DNA of 64,000 bases, taken from an uncultured Clostridium sp. GTDB taxonomy: Bacteria > Bacillota > Clostridia > Oscillospirales > Acutalibacteraceae. Below, piece by piece: positions 1-8,893 of the stretch. Position 1 is the first letter of the stretch. Each line of letters starts with the position of its first letter. The notes beneath the pieces are model-generated. The model was not told the origin of the DNA. It was given only the letters and a program-made list of their open reading frames with translations, and searched no databases. Both the position numbers and the translations under genes were made by a program. The stretch is taken from positions 62,001 to 126,000 of the forward strand of contig CATZNW010000001.1 in NCBI GenBank assembly GCA_958422185.1, written 5' to 3'.

Positions 1-951
1 TCCGGGGCAAAGGAAGGCGCGCTTTACGGCGCTGCGCTTGCCCAGAGAGTTGTTGTTCCGAGTCTGCTGCCGCTTTTGATACTATTTAACTTTATTCAGC
101 ACAGCGCAGCGGGCAGGGCGCTTGAAAACATTTTAAGCCCTGTTACATGCCGGATCCTGGGACTGCCGAAGTGTGCGGGCCCGGCCGTTTTTTTAGGACT
201 TATAGGCGGTTATCCGACCGGCGCCCTTCTGACCGCAAATTTATACAGAAATTCGGATATTGACTCTGAATGTGCCAAGCGGCTTTTGCGTTTTGATTTC
301 AGCGGCGGAGCCGGATTTATAATTACGGCGCTGGGGACCGGGATACTTAAAAATAAAGAACAGGGCATCCTCCTTTTTGCAAGCATCACATCTGCCGCCC
401 TCATAAGCGCCCTTCTGGGTGCATTCATATGGGGAAAGGCAGACAAAGGCGAAAGCAGTTTTTTATCCATGCCTGCGGCAGACGCACTGAACAAAAGTGT
501 TGAGCAATCCGCACGCAGCGTGATAAACATGGCGGCATACATAGTGCTGTTCTGCGCCGTTCAGGGAAACGCTCGGATACCGGATCTTTTATCCCCATTA
601 ATAGAAATAACGAGCGGTGCAGCGCAATGCGCTACCTCGCTGCCGCTCTGGACAACTGCATTTTTTCTTGCTTTCGGAGGATTTTGCATTCACCTGCAGA
701 TCTTTTCCGTGATCAGGGAGATCAGAATGAAGTATGCGGATTTCCTGCTATGGAGACTGATCAACGGTATAATAAGCAGCGCCGTATGCGCCCTGCTGAC
801 GCATATTTTCCCTGCGGACAGCGCCGTTTTTTCTAATTATTCAGAAACGGTCGTGCGCCCTACAAGCGTAAACGCCGCGCTTTCGGTTTTGATGCTTCTT
901 GGCTGCGCCGTTCTGATCTTTGATCTGGAAAACAGGAAAAGAAAATGCTGA
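1..951 (+). CDS. YlbJ-like sporulation integral membrane protein, 5' end outside window
   Basis: The reading frame is open from base 1, so the N-terminus is missing; 316 codons remain. The protein is strongly hydrophobic with several membrane helices. A VVPSLLPLLILF stretch near the visible start and a GLIGGYPTGA loop around residue 62 match the nucleoside-recognition/gate fold of YlbJ (which has FPSLLPF and SGYPxGA). YlbJ-type proteins are inner-membrane proteins needed for normal sporulation in Bacillus; the transported molecule is not established. It ends at a TGA 12 bases before a hairpin shared with the convergent acyltransferase gene. Family membership is fairly safe; a sporulation role here is inference. 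Confidence 0.75.
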   Translation, partial: SGAKEGALYGAALAQRVVVPSLLPLLILFNFIQHSAAGRALENILSPVTCRILGLPKCAGPAVFLGLIGGYPTGALLTANLYRNSDIDSECAKRLLRFDFSGGAGFIITALGTGILKNKEQGILLFASITSAALISALLGAFIWGKADKGESSFLSMPAADALNKSVEQSARSVINMAAYIVLFCAVQGNARIPDLLSPLIEITSGAAQCATSLPLWTTAFFLAFGGFCIHLQIFSVIREIRMKYADFLLWRLINGIISSAVCALLTHIFPADSAVFSNYSETVVRPTSVNAALSVLMLLGCAVLIFDLENRKRKC

Positions 952-962
952 AAAAAACAAAC

Positions 963-990
963 GGACTGCCGAAACGGATAACGGCAGTCC
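963..990 (-). terminator. Rho-independent terminator for the acyltransferase gene
   Basis: Nine-base arms GGACTGCCG / CGGCAGTCC surround a 10-base loop. On the minus strand the stem is followed by a T-rich tail (A-run at 953-959 on plus), so it best terminates the minus-strand gene ending at 1033. It may also slow readthrough from the ylbJ-like gene. Confidence 0.7.
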
Positions 991-1032
991 TGAAACGTAT
1001 TGACAGATATTCTTAAAGCCTCACGGCATATA

Positions 1033-2136
1033 CTATTGGCTTCTGTGCCCTACCAGCACGCCGTAAAGTTTGGGTGCCAGCTTTTTAAGTATCATGCTGA
1101 GCATTATGCAGGCAAATATTATAAATGCCGGAATCAGAAAATATTCGAGAGTCTGTACCAGTGCGTTCTGCGGTAAAAATTTGACGCATAATTTTCTGAG
1201 TATGGAAAGATTCTGCTCGTGGAACAGATAGATGCTAAAAGAATAGGAGGATGCCGCCAGCACAGCGCTTTTAAATCTGCCTTCTTTAAAATCGGTAAGA
1301 CAAACAAAAAAGAATATGATTCCGCAAAGGATAGCGATTCTGTGGATATAATCGTTGAAAAACAGTTCCCTTGTAAAAACATCCGCTGCGATCAAAGCTG
1401 CATATAAGAACCACATAACCGATTTCGGGATCCTGTCCAGCGCATTCAAATTCACATTTTTATTAACAATAAAACATCCGAACACCCAGAAAAGGGTATC
1501 TTTATTTACTGACTCGGGAAGGAAAAACCACGCTAAAAAAGCTGCGATAAATGATATCCATGGAATTTTATCAACGATCAGCTTTATAACCTTAGAAAAA
1601 ATATTCAGCAAAAATAAATTTCTTACAAACCAAAGCGGATATAAAAACGGTTCAAAAAGATATACGCTTATCCATTTTCCGATTCCCCATTGCGCCACAA
1701 CACTGTCCGGATTTGAAAAATAATCGGAAAACGCAGGAATATGCTGAAACACAAAATAAAAAAGGATCCAGAACGTATTCAGTATAAGGTAGGGTATGAG
1801 AAGCGATTTCGTTTTTTTAACAAGATTGCTTTTCCATGTAAACGGCTTTCTGTACAATAGTATGGACGATATCATAAAAAACGCCGGCACTGCCGATCTG
1901 GATATGCACTGAGAAATAACATATTTCACAATTTCAAGCCACTGCGGAACAGCCAGACTGACATCTTCAGACACGAAATTAACGGTTGTCGTATAAGAAT
2001 GTATAAAGACCACCATGATAATCAGCCAGAATTTAAGTATATTGATCCGCTGAGACAATGTTTCTGAGATATGATACACCGGCGAACTTAACGGGAGGCG
2101 CCCTGCCTCAGAAGATATCTTACTGCGTTGCTCCAT
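1033..2136 (-). CDS. Membrane acyltransferase, acyltransferase-3 family
   Basis: A polytopic membrane protein of about 367 residues. RINILKFWLIIMVVFIHSY near the N-terminus is the typical first segment of acyltransferase-3 (OafA/WecH-like) proteins, with the family histidine in the first helix, followed by about ten helices. Such enzymes O-acylate exported sugars, peptidoglycan or lipids; the acceptor cannot be read here. An ATG also exists at 2166, but a perfect TATAAT lies directly before it, so the transcript would begin at about that codon. The ATG at 2136 is therefore the more likely start. It appears monocistronic, with its own promoter and terminator. Confidence 0.75.
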   Translation of the reverse strand: MEQRSKISSEAGRLPLSSPVYHISETLSQRINILKFWLIIMVVFIHSYTTTVNFVSEDVSLAVPQWLEIVKYVISQCISRSAVPAFFMISSILLYRKPFTWKSNLVKKTKSLLIPYLILNTFWILFYFVFQHIPAFSDYFSNPDSVVAQWGIGKWISVYLFEPFLYPLWFVRNLFLLNIFSKVIKLIVDKIPWISFIAAFLAWFFLPESVNKDTLFWVFGCFIVNKNVNLNALDRIPKSVMWFLYAALIAADVFTRELFFNDYIHRIAILCGIIFFFVCLTDFKEGRFKSAVLAASSYSFSIYLFHEQNLSILRKLCVKFLPQNALVQTLEYFLIPAFIIFACIMLSMILKKLAPKLYGVLVGHRSQ

Positions 2137-2171
2137 TTCTGCCCAACCCTTTTCTTTATACTTCATGAATT

Positions 2172-2200
2172 ATTATACAGCCTGATTCGCGGCAGCGCAA
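2172..2200 (-). promoter_or_regulatory. Putative sigma-A promoter of the acyltransferase gene
   Basis: On the minus strand a TTGCGC (2195-2200) is followed after 17 bases by a perfect TATAAT (2172-2177). The -35 match is weak. The predicted start of transcription falls at about 2165, which argues for translation from 2136. Confidence 0.5.
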
Positions 2201-2286
2201 TGATTTTCAGTAAAAAACACAAAATCGGTTCACATTGAATACAGGATCATAACTGATCCCAGATTACTGATACGCAGTTGATAAAA

Positions 2287-2313
2287 AAAGCCGCTCCGAG
2301 CGGGAACGGCTTT
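2287..2313 (-). terminator. Rho-independent terminator at end of the dap-pur-oad operon
   Basis: Arms AAAGCCG / CGGCTTT with a GC-rich interior; on the minus strand the stem runs into a T-tract (2283-2289 on plus). It is the first strong terminator after the run of minus-strand genes that begins at 8490. Confidence 0.75.
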
Positions 2314-2328
2314 CGCATTTATATTGCG

Positions 2329-2532
2329 TTATTTATCGTCTTTTTTCTTATTTTTCTTTTTTCCTGCCTGTGAAGCCTTATTGAGACCATAGGTAATCAG
2401 AATGATAACGCCGATAACAAGAAATATGCCTACCATGCCGATCGCCATAATGGGAAGGGTTTCTTTCCAGGAATCAGCATTGATTGAAAGCGCCATTGAG
2501 ATCGCGCCGAGCTTAGCAAGTAAATTCAACAT
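2329..2532 (-). CDS. Sodium-pump decarboxylase gamma-subunit-like protein (OadG family)
   Basis: 67 residues: one membrane helix (about 29-50, with GMVGIFLVIGVIILITYGL) and a lysine-rich cytoplasmic tail. This is the layout of the small gamma subunit that anchors the carboxyltransferase/biotin subunits to the beta subunit in oxaloacetate or methylmalonyl-CoA decarboxylase pumps. It starts with a strong GGAGG site and sits 13 bases after the beta gene. The C-terminus lacks the long proline/alanine-rich extension of many OadG proteins. No alpha or biotin carrier gene is present in the window. Confidence 0.75.
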   Translation of the reverse strand: MLNLLAKLGAISMALSINADSWKETLPIMAIGMVGIFLVIGVIILITYGLNKASQAGKKKNKKKDDK

Positions 2533-2545
2533 ATCATTACCTCCG

Positions 2546-3700
2546 TTAAATTATCTCTTCCACAAGGGTCAGGATAAGTCCGCCGGCGATGACTGAAGCG
2601 ATCTGTCCGGAAACGTTAACGCTTATAGACTGCATTAACAGGAAATTCTGATTATCCTCTTTAAGACCCATCTGATTGACAACACGGCCGCTCATCGGGA
2701 ACGCAGAGATACCCGCAGCACCGATCATCGGATTGATCTTTCTGCCCTTCGGAAGGAAAATATTGAGTATCTTGGCAAAGAATACGCCGCCTGCAGTATC
2801 GAATACGAACGCTACAAGACCGAGCGCAAGGATAAGTATGGTCTGCCACTGAAGGAACTCCTCATAATGCATCCTGGAGGCAACGGTAAGCCCAAGCAGG
2901 ATAGTGATGATATTTGCAAGTGAATTCTGAGCAGTTTCCGAAAGCGCGTTAAGCACGCCGCATTCACGGATAAGGTTACCGAACATGAGGAATCCTACAA
3001 GCGCAACTGACTTGGGCGCCACAAGACCCGCAACGATCGTAATAATAATGGGGAAAAGGATCTTTGTAAGCTTTGAAACCTCGCCGGGCTGGTATTTCAT
3101 TCTGATAAGGCGCTCTTTCTTTGTTGTGCAGAGCTTGATTACCGGCGGCTGAATTATAGGAACGAGCGCCATATACGAATACGCCGCAACCATGATAGGA
3201 CCAAGATACGCGGAATCCAGTTCCTGCGCAACGAAGATAGAAGTAGGACCGTCGGCTGCACCGATGATAGCGATCGAAGCCGCGTCTCTGAAATCAAAGA
3301 AGAACGAAGCGATAAAGAAAGTAAAGAATATACCGAACTGAGCCGCCGCGCCGAACAGCATGAGCCACGGATTTTTGAGCAGCGGGCCGAAATCGATCAT
3401 AGCGCCTATACCGATAAACAGCAGAAGCGGGAAAAGCTCATTTGAAATACCCGCGTCAAAAAGAACGGTAATCGGGCCTGCCTCTTCCGATCCTGCCTGT
3501 GTAATGGCTCCGGAAAGCGGAAGGTTTACAAGGATGGTACCGAAGCCCATGGGCAGAAGAAGCGTGGGCTCCATTTCTTTTTTGATTGCTAGGAACACAA
3601 GGAGTCCGCCTATAGCAATCATAACGATTTGCTGCCATTCAATATTTCCAAAATTGGAAAAGAGATTGGCAAAGGTGTCCAAAATGCTTAAATTTACCAT
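2546..3700 (-). CDS. Sodium ion-translocating decarboxylase beta subunit
   Basis: 384 residues with about nine to eleven membrane segments. The signature IIGAADGPTSIFVA around residue 145-158 is the conserved beta-subunit loop that carries the Na+-coupling aspartate in OadB/GcdB/MmdB. Length matches the short form of the family. The enzyme decarboxylates the carboxybiotin made by an alpha subunit and couples this to Na+ export. A GGAGG lies five bases before the ATG. The gene follows purB by 12 bases and precedes the gamma-like gene, so both pump subunits are probably co-transcribed with biosynthesis genes. Which decarboxylase it serves cannot be told. Confidence 0.85.
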   Translation of the reverse strand: MVNLSILDTFANLFSNFGNIEWQQIVMIAIGGLLVFLAIKKEMEPTLLLPMGFGTILVNLPLSGAITQAGSEEAGPITVLFDAGISNELFPLLLFIGIGAMIDFGPLLKNPWLMLFGAAAQFGIFFTFFIASFFFDFRDAASIAIIGAADGPTSIFVAQELDSAYLGPIMVAAYSYMALVPIIQPPVIKLCTTKKERLIRMKYQPGEVSKLTKILFPIIITIVAGLVAPKSVALVGFLMFGNLIRECGVLNALSETAQNSLANIITILLGLTVASRMHYEEFLQWQTILILALGLVAFVFDTAGGVFFAKILNIFLPKGRKINPMIGAAGISAFPMSGRVVNQMGLKEDNQNFLLMQSISVNVSGQIASVIAGGLILTLVEEII

Positions 3701-3712
3701 TTTTACCTCCGG

Positions 3713-5145
3713 TTATACATTTATTTCAACATCAATTCCAATCAAATCCTTGTTGGAATCAAGTATCGGTTTAACAACTTCGGCAAGAAAATCCGCGGTC
3801 TGCTGCGGCGCTCTGCCAACGAAGTTTTCTGGTTTCATTGTGGCAAGGATCTCTTCCTTCGTCATCATGAAAGCGGGATCTGCGGCAATACGGTCTATAA
3901 GATCGTTTTTACCGCCCTCCTGCTTAACTACAGCTGCCGCCGCCATGGAGTGAACGCGGATCCGTTCATGCAGCTTCTGCCTGTCACCGCCTCTTTTAAC
4001 GGCGTCCATAAGAATATTCTCCGTTGCCATAAACGGAAGCTCGCTCATAAGCCTGGAATGTATTACCTTAGGATAAACAACGAGCCCGCTTGTTACATTG
4101 ATATACAGATCCAGAATGCCATCCGTTGCAAGGAATGCTTCCGCAATGGATACACGCTTGTTGGCGCTGTCGTCCAGCGTTCTTTCAAACCACTGGGCAG
4201 ACGCCGTCCACGCGGGATTCAAAGCGTCTATCATAACATATCTGGAAAGAGAGGCAATCCTTTCGCTTCTCATCGGATTCCTTTTATAAGCCATAGCGGA
4301 AGAACCGATCTGATGCTTTTCAAACGGTTCTTCAATCTCCTTAAGATTCTGAAGGAGCCTCAGGTCATTTGAAAACTTGCAGCAGGACTGCGCGATCAGC
4401 GCAAGGCAGTTGCATACTATCGTATCAAGCTTTCTTGCGTAAGTCTGCCCGCTGACCGGAAAACAGGATCTGAATCCCATCTTCTGCGCGATCTTTCTGT
4501 CCAGCTCCTTACATTTTTCGTGATCCCCGTTAAAGAGTTCAAGAAAGGACGCCTGTGTGCCCGTTGTGCCCTTGGAACCAAGCAGCATAAGGGTATCCAG
4601 CACATGCTCCACCTCGTTATAATCCATAACAAGATCCATAAGCCACAGGGTTGCCCTTTTGCCCACGGTAGTCGGCTGTGCCGGCTGAAAATGAGTAAAG
4701 CCGAGACAAGGCATGTCCTTATACTTATCGGCAAAAGCCGCAACGCCCGCAATGGCGTTAACAAGTTTTTTCTTTATAAGCAAAAGCGCTTCGCGCATGG
4801 TAATAACATCCGTATTATCGCCTACATAACAGCTTGTTGCGCCCAGATGAATGATCGGTTCCGCCTTTGGGCACTGATCGCCGTAAGCATGCACATGCGC
4901 CATCACATCGTGGCGGAATTCCTTTTCGTAAGCGGCAGCGGTCTCATAATTAATATCGTCCGCGTGCGCCTTTAATTCATCGATCTGCTCCTGAGTGATG
5001 TTAAGACCGAGTTCACGCTCCGATTCGGCAAGAGCGATCCAGAGCTTACGCCAAGTTCTGAACTTGAAATCAGGAGAATAGATATACTGCATCTCCTTAC
5101 TGGCATAGCGCGAATTAAAAGGTGTGTTATAAGTGTTGTTCGGCA

Positions 5146-5146
<1 letters not shown>
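3713..5146 (-). CDS. purB: Adenylosuccinate lyase
   Basis: 477 residues of the fumarase/aspartase superfamily. It cleaves SAICAR to AICAR and adenylosuccinate to AMP. The signature loop SSAMAYKRNPMRSERIASL, with the catalytic serine, lies at about residue 280, and GATSCYVGDN and TVGKRATLW match the other conserved regions. The start codon overlaps the purC stop by one base (TGATG), which implies translational coupling. PurC and PurB catalyse consecutive steps of IMP synthesis, so the pairing makes functional sense. Confidence 0.95.
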
Positions 5147-5856
<710 letters not shown>

Positions 5857-5890
5857 TAATATATCCTCCAAACTCCTAAATATTATTTGC

Positions 5891-7075
5891 TTATTTGCCG
5901 TAAACGCGCTTGATTCTGTCTATCGCCTCAAGCGTTTTTTCATAATTGCCGAAACCGGTTAAGCGAAGATAGCCTTCTCCGCACTGACCGAATCCCGAAC
6001 CGGGAGTACCGACTACCTGACATTTGTCAAGAAGATCATCAAAGAATTCCCAGGAGGTCATTCCTGCCGGAACGGTAAGCCAAACATACGGTGAATTCAC
6101 AGCACCGTAGCAGGTAAATCCGGCCTCTGTAAGGCCGTCATAAATTGCCTTGGCGTTTCTCTGATAATAAGCAAGCGTTTCTTTGATCTGCTTTTGTCCC
6201 TCTTCGCTGTAAACAGCCTCAGCCGCACGCTGGGTTATATAACTTACACCGTTGAACTTTGTTGCCTGACGGCGCGCCCAAAGAGGATTGAGACGGATGC
6301 CGCCGAATTCAAGCGCCTTAGGCACAACAGTATAGCCGCAGCGGACACCCGTAAAACCGGCTGTTTTGGAAAATGAGCGGAATTCGACAGCGCAGGTCTT
6401 TGCGCCCTCCACCTCATATATAGACCTTACGGAACCGTCCGTTACAAACGCCTCATAAGCTGAATCGTAAAGAATGAGGGAGCCGTGCTCATTTGCGTAA
6501 TCCACCCAGACTTTAAGCTGCGCCTTGCTTGCCGCAACGCCGATAGGATTATTCGGGAAGCAGAGATAAATAACATCCGGAACTTCATCCGGAAGCTGAG
6601 GCATAAAGCCGTTTTCCGCTGTGCACGGCAGATAGATTATATCTGTTCTGCCGCTCATAACATTTGAATCCAGATAAACAGGATAAACAGGATCGCAGAT
6701 CGCAACTTTATTATCCGTGCTGAAAATATCGCCTATATTTCCGCAGTCCGATTTAGCCCCGTCCGAAACAAAGATCTCGTCCTTTTCAATATCAAGACCT
6801 CTGTCTGCGTAATCATGCTTCTGAATGGCGTCAATAAGAAAATCATAGCCATGCTCCGGCGGATAACCGCGGAACGTAGCCTCGCTTGCCATTTCGTCCA
6901 CAGCCTTATGCATAGCGTCAATCACTGCGGGAACGAGCGGCTTTGTAACATCGCCTATCGAAAGGCGTATAACTTCCTTATCCGGATGCGCCTGCTGATA
7001 CTCCCTCTGCTTTTTCGCTACTGTTGAAAACAGATAGGAACCCTCAAGCTTTAAAAAGTTTTCATTTACTTTCAT
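5891..7075 (-). CDS. dapL: LL-diaminopimelate aminotransferase
   Basis: 394 residues, a fold-type I PLP aminotransferase. LSIGDVTKPLVPAVIDAM and ATFRGYPPEHGYDFL are diagnostic of DapL, and EFRSFSKTAGFTGVRCGY holds the PLP-binding lysine. It converts tetrahydrodipicolinate directly to LL-diaminopimelate, bypassing the DapD/C/E acyl route. It overlaps dapF by four bases (ATGA), and DapF uses its product, so the two form a functional unit for lysine and peptidoglycan meso-DAP. Confidence 0.95.
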   Translation of the reverse strand: MKVNENFLKLEGSYLFSTVAKKQREYQQAHPDKEVIRLSIGDVTKPLVPAVIDAMHKAVDEMASEATFRGYPPEHGYDFLIDAIQKHDYADRGLDIEKDEIFVSDGAKSDCGNIGDIFSTDNKVAICDPVYPVYLDSNVMSGRTDIIYLPCTAENGFMPQLPDEVPDVIYLCFPNNPIGVAASKAQLKVWVDYANEHGSLILYDSAYEAFVTDGSVRSIYEVEGAKTCAVEFRSFSKTAGFTGVRCGYTVVPKALEFGGIRLNPLWARRQATKFNGVSYITQRAAEAVYSEEGQKQIKETLAYYQRNAKAIYDGLTEAGFTCYGAVNSPYVWLTVPAGMTSWEFFDDLLDKCQVVGTPGSGFGQCGEGYLRLTGFGNYEKTLEAIDRIKRVYGK

Positions 7076-7935
7076 ATATTAAACCTCCTGATTTTCTGCA
7101 GATCGATATCTCCGGTAAAAACGTATTCGGCGGGGCCTGTCATATAAACCGGAGAATCTTCATTCCCGTCCCACTCGATCGTTAGATCTCCGCCGGTAAG
7201 ATGAACGGTTACTTTCCTTCCTGTATATCCGCAAAGCATGGCCGCAACTGCCGTTGCGCATGCTCCGGTTCCGCAGGCAAGCGTTTCGCCTGTGCCGCGC
7301 TCCCACACGCGCATCTCTATCTCATTATTATTTATAACATGTGCAAATTCGGCGTTCACACGGTTTGGGAACATTTTATCGGATTCAAAAAGCGGGCCGT
7401 ATTTTTCAAGCTCGAAATCGCGCGGACTCCGGTCAATGAACAGAACCGCGTGCGGATTGCCCATTGAAACACATGTCATATGAAAATCCGCGCCGCCTAT
7501 TTTAACAGGTTTGTTTACAACCCGATCCGCATCTGAAATAACCGGCACATCAGCGGCTTTAAGGATGGGTGCGCCCATATTTACACGCGCGCCTTCAACT
7601 TCACCGCCCTTCAAAAACAGTTCTATGATTTTGACTTTTCCCATGGATTCGATCGTAAATTTCGTTGAATCCACATAGCCGCTGTCATACACATATCTTG
7701 CAACGCAGCGTATCGCATTTCCGCACATTTCCCCTCGGGAGCCGTCCGCATTATACATTACCATTTCAAATTCCGCGGAAGTGCCTTTTTTAATTAGAAT
7801 AAGCCCGTCCGCACCGATTCCGAAATGGCGGTCTGAAAGCAGGATCGCCGCTTCTTTTTCATCCTCAACCGTTTCCTTGAAGCAGTCGATATAAACATAA
7901 TCGTTTCCGCAGCCCTGCATCTTTAAAAATTTCAT
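7072..7935 (-). CDS. dapF: Diaminopimelate epimerase
   Basis: 287 residues. The two catalytic cysteines are visible in GEMCGNAIRC (about residue 70) and ACGTGACA (about residue 220), and QGCGNDYVYID marks the N-terminus. It epimerises LL-DAP to meso-DAP. The ATG at 7935 sits about ten bases after AAGGAC; a GTG nine bases earlier is too close to that site. It lies 39 bases after the ANTAR regulator gene and overlaps dapL. Confidence 0.95.
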   Translation of the reverse strand: MKFLKMQGCGNDYVYIDCFKETVEDEKEAAILLSDRHFGIGADGLILIKKGTSAEFEMVMYNADGSRGEMCGNAIRCVARYVYDSGYVDSTKFTIESMGKVKIIELFLKGGEVEGARVNMGAPILKAADVPVISDADRVVNKPVKIGGADFHMTCVSMGNPHAVLFIDRSPRDFELEKYGPLFESDKMFPNRVNAEFAHVINNNEIEMRVWERGTGETLACGTGACATAVAAMLCGYTGRKVTVHLTGGDLTIEWDGNEDSPVYMTGPAEYVFTGDIDLQKIRRFNI

Positions 7936-7974
7936 ATTGTTCACAGTCCTTTACATGATTTTCGGCAAAGCCGT

Positions 7975-8490
7975 TTATGTAAGTCCGTCTAAAATATCCA
8001 TAGCAACGGCGGCTATCTTTTTTCCGCTTCTCATACTTTCCTGCTGAAGGTATCTGTGCGCCTGAGTTTCGCTGATTCCCTTTAAATGCATAAGCGCCTC
8101 TTTCGCTTTGGCAATATACTCGCCGTCTTCTCCCGTTCTTCTTGTAAAGCTGGATTTACTGCTTGCGAGCATATGAACGGTATTCAGAAAATCGCTTCTG
8201 TCCATAGGCACCGGCAGAGTTATCATATTTCCCATATACTGCTCCGAACCGTTTTTTGAAAGGGCGATTATATCAAAGCCCTGAGGAACCTGCTCCGCAA
8301 GCTCGGCGGCAGTAATGTCTTTCATAACGAACGGACAGACTATAACGCCGCTTTGCTTTTCGTGCGCTATTTCCAGCGCAGAAGAACCCAGCGCGCAGAT
8401 ATGGGTAACGCAAAAGCCGCTTTTCTCGATCATAGATCTGATGGCAAGGGCAGTTTCTTTTTTAGGATAAACAACGATTATATCCTTCAA
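7975..8490 (-). CDS. ANTAR-domain response-regulator-like RNA-binding antiterminator
   Basis: 171 residues. The N-terminal half (about 1-100) resembles a receiver fold (KDIIVVYPKKETALAIRSMI) but lacks a clear DD/D/K phosphorylation set, so it may be a pseudo-receiver. The C-terminal 55 residues form an ANTAR helix bundle (AKEALMHLKGISETQAHRYL, then RSGKKIAAVAMDIL). ANTAR proteins bind paired hexaloop hairpins in leader RNA and block termination. I chose the TTG at 8490, nine bases after AGGGGG; an ATG 24 bases upstream has no ribosome site. It heads the dapF-dapL-purC-purB-oadBG operon. I did not recognise a paired-hexaloop target nearby. Confidence 0.8.
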   Translation of the reverse strand: MKDIIVVYPKKETALAIRSMIEKSGFCVTHICALGSSALEIAHEKQSGVIVCPFVMKDITAAELAEQVPQGFDIIALSKNGSEQYMGNMITLPVPMDRSDFLNTVHMLASSKSSFTRRTGEDGEYIAKAKEALMHLKGISETQAHRYLQQESMRSGKKIAAVAMDILDGLT

Positions 8491-8553
8491 GATCTTCTTC
8501 CCCCTTGGTTGCATTGCCCTGCGCTATAAACAGGCGTTAAAACACCGGTAACA

Positions 8554-8583
8554 ATTATACCATATTAAACCATATGCAATCAA
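8554..8583 (-). promoter_or_regulatory. Promoter of the ANTAR-dap-pur-oad operon
   Basis: On the minus strand TTGATT (8578-8583), 18 bases, then a perfect TATAAT (8554-8559) with a TGG extended -10 element. The leader to the TTG start is about 57 bases. Confidence 0.7.
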
Positions 8584-8778
8584 TAGAAAAATAAATATAA
8601 AATTTTTATAATAAAATCTGCTAAAATTATTGATTATGATGAAAATTTATTTAGCCGAATTCCGCACGCATCTGCACTTTTGATTTACTTTTACCAAAAA
8701 TATCAAAAATTTTGTAACAAATTGCACAATAATTAACATTATTCGAAAAATTCTTGTAACAAAGTAAACAAAAAATAC
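8584..8778. other. AT-rich intergenic region between divergent operons
   Basis: This stretch separates the divergent promoters at 8554-8583 (minus) and 8779-8807 (plus). It is very AT-rich with A/T tracts and two copies of TTGTAACAAA (around 8712 and 8754). A 63-codon frame on the minus strand (8651-8842) has no ribosome site and low-complexity composition; I do not consider it a gene. The tracts may act as UP elements, which is inference. Confidence 0.5.
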
Positions 8779-8807
8779 TTGAATGTTCATCAGTGAGATG
8801 ATACAAT
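8779..8807 (+). promoter_or_regulatory. Promoter of the glycogen operon
   Basis: TTGAAT (8779-8784), 17 bases, TACAAT (8802-8807), with TGA just before the -10 as an extended element. The roughly 80-base leader contains a weak AAAAGC / GCTTTT hairpin (about 8827-8861) before the AAGGAGA ribosome site of glgB. Confidence 0.75.
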
Positions 8808-8893
8808 GTATTTGAGTATAAAATAAAAAAGCGGCAAATCACTTATCCGGATCTGCTTTTAACTTAAAATCCTCTCTCTAAGGAGAATCATTT

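Noticed and set aside
8490..8547. Short hairpin in the leader of the ANTAR operon considered as an ANTAR target
   Set aside because: The stem is weak with a four-base loop; a paired hexaloop structure could not be drawn.
8712..8765. Two TTGTAACAAA words upstream of glgB considered as WalR boxes
   Set aside because: The spacing does not match TGTWAH-N5-TGTWAH and glycogen genes are not typical targets.
8651..8842. 63-codon frame on the minus strand upstream of glgB
   Set aside because: AT-rich, low-complexity composition, no ribosome site, and it overlaps the glgB promoter.
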